Shown here in pieces: positions 56,882 to 64,000 of a stretch of DNA of 64,000 bases. Origin of the DNA: Gallionellaceae bacterium. GTDB lineage: Bacteria > Pseudomonadota > Gammaproteobacteria > Burkholderiales > Gallionellaceae. Both the position numbers and the translations under genes were made by a program. The stretch's first letter is position 1. Each line of letters starts with the position of its first letter. A model generated the notes under the pieces. That model was not told the DNA's origin, did no database searches, and saw nothing but the letters and a program-made list of their open reading frames with translations. The stretch covers positions 1 to 64,000 of the forward strand of contig JAIELH010000003.1 in NCBI GenBank assembly GCA_019753125.1. The letters run 5' to 3'.

Positions 56882-58292
56882 AATACCAAACCTGTTTTCT
56901 GGCATGGGCGCTATTCGTTTGTTCGGTATGGGGCGAAGCCGAATATCCTGGATGGTTGTCATCGTTTTGTCGCTTTCTCTCTTGTCCGGGTTCCTTCTGT
57001 TTCGGAATGAATCGCTCGGTGCGCAAGGTGCTGCTGGTCCGAGGGCTACTGGTACTGGTGCGTCAGGGGCAGCGGGTCTCCAGCCGCTGGGAGCAGTGCT
57101 TAATCCGCCGGGCGGAGCTGGTTTCAATACGTCGCTGCCGATACCGCACGAGATTGTTGTTGGAGAACAGGCGCTTCAATCGGTATTGTCCGTTGTAGGC
57201 ACGATTGAGGCTGGCGAGAGCATTAATGTCACAGCGCCTTTCGACGGCGTAGTTCAGGAAAAGCGCGTCAGCTTCAGTAGCATGGTCGAGCGGGATCAGG
57301 TTTTGCTCGTGCTGGACTTGAACGAAATCCGGATGCGCGTTCAGGAGGCCAAGGTTGCCATGCTGAAAACGGCGCAAGCGCTGAAAGATATGGAGCACTG
57401 GAGCAAGAGCCCGGAAGTGTCGCGGGTGTCGCGCAATGCAATGTCGGCCAGGCTCACGCTTGCAGAAACCCAGCGCAAGGCAGCCGAATCGGAAGCGTTG
57501 TTGAAACGCGGCATCATTCCTCGTTCCGAGTACGATGCTTTGCTCGAACAGGTTCGCAACCAGGAAATTCAACTGGCGACGGCCAACGACGATTTGACCG
57601 GCACGCTGGCGAAGGCCGGTTCGATCAATCTGCAAATCGCCCGCATCGAGGCCGAGAATGCGGCTGCAAAGTATGCCGAGTTGACGCGGAGCATGGAACA
57701 AAGCTCGATCAAGGCGTCGCTGGCCGGCGTGGTGTCGCAGGCATACAACGGTTCGACACCCGCGACGATCGATCCGGGTAGCCGTGTCACCAAAGGACAG
57801 GCGTTGTTCAATATTTCTGCGCTGTCAAAGCTGGGGGTCAGCGCCAGAGTCGACGAGGCGGATGTGACGCAGTTGTCACAGGATCAGGAGGTGGATATTT
57901 CTGTTCCTTCGCAGGATATGCCGCCGATTCGCGGCCGCATCTCCCGCGTTTCCGCTCAGGCATTGCCCAATACCGGAGGCGGTGCAAGGTCTGCGCAGTA
58001 TGAAATCAAGGTGGAGATTCCCCAACTGGCGGAAGATGTGGCTCGGCGGGTTCGCGTGGGAATGTCGTGCAGCCTGTCTATCGTGAAGCACCGCAACCCC
58101 CATGCGCTGGTTATTCCTTTGCCTTTTGTCCAGCAGGAGAACGGAGCCCCGTTTGCGTGGGTGAAAGGGGCGGATGGAAATTTGCAGAAGCGCCCCGTCG
58201 AAGTGGGCCGGACGACCGAATCGGGTATCGAGGTATTGAAAGGTTTGCGGACAGGAGAGCTGGTGGTGCGCCCGGATAAACCCGCAGCCTGA
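56871..58292 (+). CDS. Periplasmic adaptor (membrane fusion protein) of a tripartite ABC exporter
   Basis: 473 aa, start overlapping tolC by 11 bp. One N-terminal transmembrane helix (about 30-48, WMVVIVLSLSLLSGFLLF), a Gly/Ala/Thr-rich linker, the lipoyl-like hairpin parts (ESINVTAPFDGVVQEKRVS and SSIKASLAGVVSQAY), a coiled coil at about 190-260, and beta-barrel and membrane-proximal domains with ISVPSQDMPPIRGRISRVSA. MacA/HlyD-type. Bridges the ABC transporter and the TolC-like channel. Confidence 0.88.
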   Translation: MKIKIPNLFSGMGAIRLFGMGRSRISWMVVIVLSLSLLSGFLLFRNESLGAQGAAGPRATGTGASGAAGLQPLGAVLNPPGGAGFNTSLPIPHEIVVGEQALQSVLSVVGTIEAGESINVTAPFDGVVQEKRVSFSSMVERDQVLLVLDLNEIRMRVQEAKVAMLKTAQALKDMEHWSKSPEVSRVSRNAMSARLTLAETQRKAAESEALLKRGIIPRSEYDALLEQVRNQEIQLATANDDLTGTLAKAGSINLQIARIEAENAAAKYAELTRSMEQSSIKASLAGVVSQAYNGSTPATIDPGSRVTKGQALFNISALSKLGVSARVDEADVTQLSQDQEVDISVPSQDMPPIRGRISRVSAQALPNTGGGARSAQYEIKVEIPQLAEDVARRVRVGMSCSLSIVKHRNPHALVIPLPFVQQENGAPFAWVKGADGNLQKRPVEVGRTTESGIEVLKGLRTGELVVRPDKPAA

Positions 58293-58308
58293 ACCGACCG
58301 AACAAGCC

Positions 58309-59004
58309 ATGCTGGTACTCGATAATGTTTGCAAATCCTATTCGCTGGGGGGGCATGAAGTCCCCGTGCTGACGGCAGTTTCACTGGAAATAGAGACCGG
58401 CGAGATGTGTTCGATCACCGGGCCCTCCGGTTCGGGGAAGACCACCTTGTTGAACATCATGAGTCTGCTGGATACGCCGGGCGCAGGCCGGATTTTGTAT
58501 CAGGGGCAGGATATAACCCATGCTCCCGAACCCATGCAGGCCAACATCAGGAATCGTGCGTTCGGTTTTGTTTTTCAGTCGTTCAATCTCCTGCCGCGAC
58601 TTTCTGCGCTGGACAACATCGGGTTGCCATTGCGTTATCGCGGCGTGGGCAAGACCGAACGGCGTCGCATGGCTTATCCATTGCTGGAAAGGGTAGGCTT
58701 GGCCGAACGTGCTGATCATCTGCCCAATGCCTTGTCCGGCGGGCAGAAGCAACGGGTCGCCATTGCACGGGCCTTGATCGGCAACCCGGAAATTATTTTT
58801 GCGGACGAGCCTACGGGTAATCTGGATGCCGACTCGACCAGCAATATCCTGAATCTTCTGGATGAACTGAATCGCGACACCGATGTGTCGGTGGTTGTGG
58901 TGACCCACGATTTGAATATCGGCGCCCGATATCCGAAACAGATTGTAGTGAGCAATGCTGGCGTAACTGTTGGCAAGCGCCATTCCGATGATGAGCAGGC
59001 TTAG
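58309..59004 (+). CDS. ABC transporter ATP-binding protein, MacB/LolD type
   Basis: 231 aa. Walker A ITGPSGSGKTTLLN, signature ALSGGQKQRVAIA, Walker B EIIFADEPTGNLD and His loop VVVVTHD. This is the MacB/LolD-like subfamily (separate ATPase, not fused to the permease as in E. coli MacB). 16 bp after the adaptor; overlaps the permease start. Confidence 0.95.
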   Translation: MLVLDNVCKSYSLGGHEVPVLTAVSLEIETGEMCSITGPSGSGKTTLLNIMSLLDTPGAGRILYQGQDITHAPEPMQANIRNRAFGFVFQSFNLLPRLSALDNIGLPLRYRGVGKTERRRMAYPLLERVGLAERADHLPNALSGGQKQRVAIARALIGNPEIIFADEPTGNLDADSTSNILNLLDELNRDTDVSVVVVTHDLNIGARYPKQIVVSNAGVTVGKRHSDDEQA

Positions 59005-60208
59005 GTTCAATGTGCTTGATCGCATGGCCTCAATGAATATCGATCTCGACGAGGCCATTGACAACCTGCGTGGCGTGCGCCATCGCACCTTCCTGTCTTT
59101 GGTGGGGATTGCAGTTGGCGCCGCATCTGTCGTTGCGCTCATCAATATCGGAGAAAATGCGGCATCGGAATCGGCCCGGCAATTTCGTTCGATGGGTACG
59201 GACATCCTGGTGGTTCAGAATGGGATAGCCATGCAGGGAGCTCGCGCCATGAATCTTGACGATATTCAGTCCATCCCCCGGACAATCGGCCCGGAAGCCA
59301 TTGCCACACCTTTTTCAACGGCCTCCGTCAAGGTCTGGCTACACGGAAAGTCAGCCGATACGACAGCGGTTGGCGTAATGCCCGAGCTTTCCGAACTGGC
59401 CCGATTAAACCCGAGTAGCGGTCGTTTTATTAATGCATTCGACGGTCATGAAACGTTTGCCGTAATCGGGCGAGGGCTGGCCGATTCGTTGGAGGCGAAT
59501 TCGGCACCTATCCGCGTCGGTGAAAAAATTCGTATCGACGATTATTTTTTTACCATCGTCGGCATTCTGGATGAGTCGGCCAGAAACCCCCTTATTCCCG
59601 TAGACTTTAACCAGTCCGTCATGGTTTCCATGAAATCTATTCGACGCGCCCTGGCATCAAATGGTGAAATTTCGGGTGCGCTGGTCAAGATTCCGGAACA
59701 TGCCGATCCTGTCGTTGTCGCAGCGCAAGTGATGGATTACCTTAGAGGCAGGGCGAACAATAACGGAATCCAGGTTCAAAGCGCCAGCCAGCTTCTCGAC
59801 GGCTTGCGGAAGCAAAGTCGGCTTTTTACCTTGTTGCTTGCCGGTATCGGCGCCATTTCACTCGTGGTAGGAGGAATAGGCATCATGAACGTAATGTTGG
59901 CCGGGCTCGCAGAGCGGCAGCGGGAAATAGGTGTGCGGATGGCTATTGGGGCGCAGAGACGGGATGTGTTGCGGATGGTTTTGCTTGAGGCTGCGCTTTT
60001 GTCCTTTGTTGGCGGAGGAGCGGGAGCTTTGCTGGGGTTGGTAGTGGCGTACCTTTTTACCGTGATTTCAGGATGGGGATTTTCGATTTCTATTTTCTCG
60101 TTGCCCACGGGTCTAGCCATGACCCTCCTCGTTGGTTTGTTCTTCGGTATTTATCCGGCGCTTAAAGCATCACAAATGTCGCCCATTGAAGCACTCAGAG
60201 CGGAATAG
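58991..60208 (+). CDS. MacB-type ABC permease
   Basis: 405 aa. One N-terminal helix (RTFLSLVGIAVGAASVVALI), a large periplasmic domain (about 60-275) and three C-terminal helices, with MNVMLAGLAERQREIGVRMA and YPALKASQMSPIEALRAE: the FtsX/MacB fold. These pumps take substrates from the periplasm and drive them out through TolC by mechanotransmission, which would suit Sec-exported proteins. Start taken as ATG 58991; ATG 58988 is equal. Confidence 0.93.
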   Translation: MSRLRFNVLDRMASMNIDLDEAIDNLRGVRHRTFLSLVGIAVGAASVVALINIGENAASESARQFRSMGTDILVVQNGIAMQGARAMNLDDIQSIPRTIGPEAIATPFSTASVKVWLHGKSADTTAVGVMPELSELARLNPSSGRFINAFDGHETFAVIGRGLADSLEANSAPIRVGEKIRIDDYFFTIVGILDESARNPLIPVDFNQSVMVSMKSIRRALASNGEISGALVKIPEHADPVVVAAQVMDYLRGRANNNGIQVQSASQLLDGLRKQSRLFTLLLAGIGAISLVVGGIGIMNVMLAGLAERQREIGVRMAIGAQRRDVLRMVLLEAALLSFVGGGAGALLGLVVAYLFTVISGWGFSISIFSLPTGLAMTLLVGLFFGIYPALKASQMSPIEALRAE

Positions 60209-60234
60209 CATTTCCTGTCAGCCAAGTAACAGCG

Positions 60235-60774
60235 CTAAGCCTGAGTGGAAAGCTTTAGCGCCTCTGCCGAAAGGGTGACTTGGTCTGTGCTGGTGATAGC
60301 GTTGGTGGTTGCGCCGACATGGATGCCGTTTTTCTTGAGGTTCTTCAGCATTTCATCGAGCATCATCTCGATCAGCGTCTTGGCTTTTTCGGATTTCTTT
60401 CCGGGGTTGGCTTTCTCGTCGGCTATCATGGCTTTGGCGCCCGCAAGCAGAGCTAGCGCCCCTTCCTTTGTTCCTTTGTATCTTGCACCATTTTGTTCTT
60501 CAGGCGACATCTGGTTCATGTAGTTCACGTATGCTTCAGCAAGTTTCGCAACTCCTTGCGGGGTGGCATCCCCAGCTAAATGGCCAAATGCCGCATACTC
60601 TCGCGCATTCAATTTATTAGTTGCATCGGCGATTTGTTTATCCGTATATTTCCCAAAGTTTTTGTTGTGGGGATCGCAGCTATCGGAGATTTCTGACAAA
60701 TTCTCAAGATATCTGGAGCCATTGCTGGGAACCAGTGCGCTTGTTAGTTGTGCGGTATTGATGCCATTTACCAT
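60235..60774 (-). CDS. Module D second protein, unknown function
   Basis: 179 aa, no signal peptide, Lys/Ala/Asn-rich and mostly helical (GALALLAGAKAMIADEKANP, then LIEMMLDEMLKNLKKNG). It ends with DQVTLSAEALKLSTQ, the V.LS..A motif, here at the C-terminus. AGGAG precedes the ATG by nine bases. Convergent with the ABC permease, 26 bp apart. Probably the partner of the module D gene, 295 bp upstream, a gap in which I see no other gene. Confidence 0.72.
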   Translation of the reverse strand: MVNGINTAQLTSALVPSNGSRYLENLSEISDSCDPHNKNFGKYTDKQIADATNKLNAREYAAFGHLAGDATPQGVAKLAEAYVNYMNQMSPEEQNGARYKGTKEGALALLAGAKAMIADEKANPGKKSEKAKTLIEMMLDEMLKNLKKNGIHVGATTNAITSTDQVTLSAEALKLSTQA

Positions 60775-61069
60775 GAATACAGTCTCCTGTGGTTTTGTTG
60801 CTTACAGCGCCAACGGCGCTACGCCTGATTGAAAGTTTTTCGCGCATCTTTCGCAATGATTGTCTGATCTGACACTGCTCGGCGTTAGCGGATATATCGG
60901 CATGGTTTGGTTTTTTTTGAGGTTTCTCATCATTTATTTCGAACATCAACACGCGAAAAAAATGGGTTGCCCAGACTTCTTTCCTCAGCGGGATATCTCT
61001 TTGCACACCATGCTTTGCAACTTGCTGAAACTGCGTCCACCAGGTTTGGCGAACGCGGCTTTGTCGTTT

Positions 61070-61501
61070 TTACTGTATTTTAAACGTGACCGCTAATGAA
61101 CAATTTGCAGGATTTGACGATGCAGACGTGATAGTTGCTGTACATGTGGCATAAGTGCCGCCTGTTGATTTTGCAGCAACGGGATAGAGGCAGGGCGAGG
61201 TAGGTGTGGATTGATTAAACGATGCAGCATCAAAATGACATTTCTTGCCGGCAGTATTGCTATAGTCGATATGAAAAGAGGTTACGTTTCCGAGGCCGGT
61301 ATTGATATAGGTTTGACTCAGGGATGCACTAATCGGTGCTGGCGCAGGGAACACTGTACCCGCATAGCTCGCACTGCTCGGTGATACCGTGGTGGTCGTG
61401 TTATTTTCGGCTGTGATGGTTATTTGAGTAGGAGCAGCAAATGCTGCGCCACTTACGAGAAGCAGCAATGTGGCGGGAAGAGCAATTTTAATCGATTTCA
61501 T
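61070..61501 (-). CDS. Module D secreted protein, family 2
   Basis: 143 aa. Signal peptide cleaved after SGAAFA (residue 22). Mature part Thr/Ser-rich and beta-like, with four Cys (KKCHF, SPCLYP, YATCTAT, ANCSLA) and a final strand AVTFKIQ. Homologous to the module B protein. AGGAGT precedes the ATG. It is the only module facing left and ends the island beside rep. Confidence 0.75.
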   Translation of the reverse strand: MKSIKIALPATLLLLVSGAAFAAPTQITITAENNTTTTVSPSSASYAGTVFPAPAPISASLSQTYINTGLGNVTSFHIDYSNTAGKKCHFDAASFNQSTPTSPCLYPVAAKSTGGTYATCTATITSASSNPANCSLAVTFKIQ

Positions 61502-61697
61502 TTTTGACTCCTAATTTAAAAGTTTTACCCGGCCAGGCGAAACACCGCTGTCACTTCACAGCCCCGTTTACTTGCCATCTTCGTTACAGCGGCTTACAAA
61601 CATCCTCACCGCACCGGGCGAATTTCGGAGAGTAAGAAGTGTTGGCTATGACCATATCACGCGCTAATAGCCTTGCAGCCTATCAACTCTGATAGGT
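61502..61697 (-). promoter_or_regulatory. Module D lux-box promoter and diverged leader
   Basis: Minus-strand box ACCTATCAGAGTTGATAGGC (61697-61678), the most symmetric of the four, then GATATG at the same 20-bp spacing. The leader is clearly related to A-C but diverged: CTCTCCGAA, GTTTGTAAGCCGC and AACGGGGCTG are kept. GCCGCT pairs with AGCGGT where A has ACCGCC with GGCGGT, a change on both sides of the stem. Confidence 0.78.
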
Positions 61698-61886
61698 AGA
61701 CAGGATTGGAGAAAGATGCCCGTTAGGGTGCTCAGATGTAGTAGCCGCGATCCGATTAGGCGCTTATAAGCCATGGCGCTCTTGCGTGGCGCTTGATTCC
61801 GGATTGGCCCGAAATCTTCCAAAGCAGCTCATCCTGTCCGTTTGGTATCATGGCGGTCTTTCCGGCAACAATTCGGCAGTTTCCTC

Positions 61887-63869
61887 ATGTTAAGCAAACT
61901 CAATGCGGTACAACGCGAAGCTGCGACTTATCTGGATGGCCCCTTGCTGGTGCTGGCCGGTGCGGGCAGCGGCAAGACGCGCGTCATCACCCACAAGATC
62001 GCTTACCTGATCCAGCAGTGCGGTTATGAGGCGCGCAACATCGCGGCGATCACCTTTACCAACAAGGCCGCCAACGAGATGCGCGAGCGTGTCGGCAGTC
62101 TGTTGCAGGGCAGCAATGCCAAGGGGCTGGTGGTCAGCACGTTTCACTCGCTCGGGATGAATATCCTGCGCGCCGAGGCGAAGCTGCTCGGCTACAAGCC
62201 GCAGTTCTCGATTTTCGACAGCGCCGATACCTGGAAGATCATCGGCGAGCTGGCCAATTCCGGCGACAAGCAGGAACTGCGCGACATCCAGACGCAAATT
62301 TCGAACTGGAAATCCGCGTTCATCTCACCGGACCAGGCGGCGCAGCTTGCCGCGAACGCGGAGGAGAAAGTTTGTGCGCGTGTTTATGCGCGCTATCAGG
62401 AGACGTTGCGCGCCTATCAGGCGGTAGATTTCGACGACCTGATTCATCTGCCGGTGATGTTATTCAACGAGCATCCCGAGGCACTGCTGCGCTGGCAACA
62501 GCGGCTGCGCTACCTGCTGATCGACGAATATCAGGACACCAACGATTGCCAGTACCAGTTGACCCGGCTGCTGGCGGGCAGCCGTGCCGCGTTCACCGCC
62601 GTGGGCGACGACGATCAGGCGATCTACGCGTGGCGCGGCGCAAGCGTCGAGAACCTGCACAACCTGCGCAGCGACTACGCCAACCTGCGCGTGATCAAGC
62701 TGGAGCAGAACTATCGTTCCTCGCAGCGCATCCTCAAGGTGGCGAACCACCTGATCAACCACAACACCAAGGTGTTCGAGAAGAATCTGTGGAGCGATCA
62801 CGGCATCGGCGACCCGATACGCATCTACGCGGCGCGCGATGATGAGCACGAGGCCGAGAGCGTGGTGATGAAGCTGATGTCGCACAAGTTCGAGCATCGC
62901 ACGCGCTTTGCCGACTATGCGATCCTGTACCGCAGCAACCATTTGTCGCGCACGTTCGAGGAGCAGTTGCGCGCGCAGCGCGTGCCCTATACCGTCAGCG
63001 GCGGCACCTCGTTTTTCGACCGTGCCGAAATCAAGGACATCACTTCCTATTTGCGCCTGATCGCGAACCCGGACGATGATCCGGCCTTCATCCGCGCGAT
63101 CACGACGCCGAAGCGCGGCATCGGCAACACCACGCTGGAAAAGCTCGGCAGCTATGCCGGGTCGCGCCAGGTCAGCCTGTTCGAAGCGGCCTTCGAGGCG
63201 CAGGTCGAACAGCAGTTGCCACCGCGCCAATACGAAGAACTGATGCTGTTCTGCAACTTTATCAACCGCATCCAGGAGCGTGCCGACAAGGACCCGTGCG
63301 GCGAATTGCTCGACGAACTGCTGCGCGCGATCAACTACGAAACCTGGCTGTACGACTCACACGACCAGCGCCAAGCCGAGAGCAAGTGGAAGAACGTCGA
63401 AGACTTCATCGGCTGGCTCAAGCGCAAGGCCGAGGCCGACGAGAAATCATTGATCGCGATGGTGCAGACCATTGCGTTGATCAACATGCTGGAAGGCAAG
63501 GATCAGGAACCGGATGCGGTTTCATTGTCCACGCTGCATGCGGCCAAGGGGCTGGAGTTCCCGCATGTGTTCATCATCGGCGCGGAAGAGGATATCCTGC
63601 CGTTCCGCGACAGCGATGAAAAAGGCATCGAAGAAGAGCGCCGCCTGATGTACGTCGGCGTCACCCGCGCCGAGCGCGGCCTGCAGATCAGCTATTGCAA
63701 CCGGCGCAAGCGCGGCAAGGACTGGTTCGCCTGCGAACCGAGCCGCTTTCTCGAAGAGATGCCGCAAAGCGAATTGATCTATGCGGGTGGCCACGCGGAT
63801 GCCGTGTCCACGGTCAGCAAAGACGAGGGCATGGATAAGCTGGCGAGGCTGAAGGCGATGTTGAAATAG
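61887..63869 (+). CDS. rep: ATP-dependent DNA helicase Rep
   Basis: 660 aa, UvrD/Rep superfamily 1A helicase, 3'-5'. Motifs: [78 protein letters not shown] and VTRAERGLQI. Length and the 2B region fit Rep. The ATG at 61887 corresponds to the start of the orphan fragment at 47991. 61698-61886 holds a likely promoter (TATCATG near 61846) and little else. Confidence 0.95.
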   Translation: MLSKLNAVQREAATYLDGPLLVLAGAGSGKTRVITHKIAYLIQQCGYEARNIAAITFTNKAANEMRERVGSLLQGSNAKGLVVSTFHSLGMNILRAEAKLLGYKPQFSIFDSADTWKIIGELANSGDKQELRDIQTQISNWKSAFISPDQAAQLAANAEEKVCARVYARYQETLRAYQAVDFDDLIHLPVMLFNEHPEALLRWQQRLRYLLIDEYQDTNDCQYQLTRLLAGSRAAFTAVGDDDQAIYAWRGASVENLHNLRSDYANLRVIKLEQNYRSSQRILKVANHLINHNTKVFEKNLWSDHGIGDPIRIYAARDDEHEAESVVMKLMSHKFEHRTRFADYAILYRSNHLSRTFEEQLRAQRVPYTVSGGTSFFDRAEIKDITSYLRLIANPDDDPAFIRAITTPKRGIGNTTLEKLGSYAGSRQVSLFEAAFEAQVEQQLPPRQYEELMLFCNFINRIQERADKDPCGELLDELLRAINYETWLYDSHDQRQAESKWKNVEDFIGWLKRKAEADEKSLIAMVQTIALINMLEGKDQEPDAVSLSTLHAAKGLEFPHVFIIGAEEDILPFRDSDEKGIEEERRLMYVGVTRAERGLQISYCNRRKRGKDWFACEPSRFLEEMPQSELIYAGGHADAVSTVSKDEGMDKLARLKAMLK

Positions 63870-63871
63870 CG

Positions 63872-64000
63872 ATGAAGCCGGAAAGCCATGCAAAAACCCT
63901 GGAATGGCTGAAGACGAACCCGTCTCTGGAGGAGCTTTGCGCCAGATACCCCGGAGAATGGGCGGCGGTGCAACAGGAAATTTCCGCGATCGTCGAGCGC
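63872..64000 (+). CDS. Unidentified gene, cut by the right edge
   Basis: 43 codons from ATG 63872 without a stop: MKPESHAKTLEWLKTNPSLE, then ELCARYPGEWAAVQQEISAI. Two bases after the rep stop, so probably one transcript. Too little to identify. Confidence 0.6.
   Translation, partial: MKPESHAKTLEWLKTNPSLEELCARYPGEWAAVQQEISAIVER

Noticed and set aside
55421..60208. Exporter as a drug-efflux operon unrelated to the modules
   Set aside because: Not excluded, but its position between modules C and D within the same island favours a linked role.

Overview
The window reads as chromosomal DNA of a betaproteobacterium. The best guess is the Gallionellaceae/Nitrosomonadales side, inferred from gene order and protein style rather than from any marker gene. 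Typical betaproteobacterial blocks are exbB-exbD-lpxK-ycaR-kdsB-adk, xseA / 4.5S RNA / dnaX-ybaB-recR-rluB, galU-ligA-zipA and surE-pcm-nlpD. Most genes are GC-rich and closely packed, with many ATGA overlaps. No rRNA, tRNA, CRISPR array or prophage was found.

Layout. 1-11.3 kb: gluQ (cut by the window edge), clpA-clpS, cspA, rluE, rhlE, two small-molecule or modification genes, and the lipid A/Kdo/Exb operon. 11.8-20.7 kb: xseA, 4.5S SRP RNA, a PagL-like lipid A deacylase, dnaX-ybaB-recR-rluB, then a signalling group (adenylate-cyclase-like protein, TPR-type lipoprotein, Ser/Thr kinase, YgfX-like protein). 20.8-32.3 kb, mostly minus strand: def, purine salvage genes, galU, ligA, zipA-like, nagZ-acpS-pdxJ, a small Ala/Pro-rich lipoprotein, a metallo-beta-lactamase-fold hydrolase and bamC-dapA. 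32.4-39.6 kb is a patchwork: a 327-bp MITE, fur, Fur-box-controlled feoAB, a lead/cadmium-type pbrA-pbrB operon with divergent pbrR and a textbook operator, and decayed feoB and hicBA-like remnants. 39.6-47.6 kb: amiC-tsaE, queG, a REP-associated transposase flanked by inverted REPs, a methyltransferase, surE-pcm-nlpD and a radical SAM gene.

47.7-61.9 kb is an accessory island lying between two copies of the 5' end of the rep helicase gene: a 161-bp orphan fragment at 47991 and the intact gene at 61887. It carries a luxI/luxR pair, four modules each made of a lux-box promoter, a conserved leader of about 190 bp, a Sec-secreted beta-rich protein of about 150 aa and a second larger protein without signal peptide, and a complete TolC / periplasmic adaptor / MacB-type ABC exporter. 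The same 20-bp imperfect palindrome, with a -10-like hexamer at identical spacing, precedes luxI and all four modules. Two modules encode FlhE-like proteins and two encode a second cysteine-bearing family. My reading is a quorum-sensing-controlled secretion system, export of the module products being an inference. I do not recognise it as a described system and regard it as the main discovery candidate.

The window ends in intact rep and the start of an unidentified gene.
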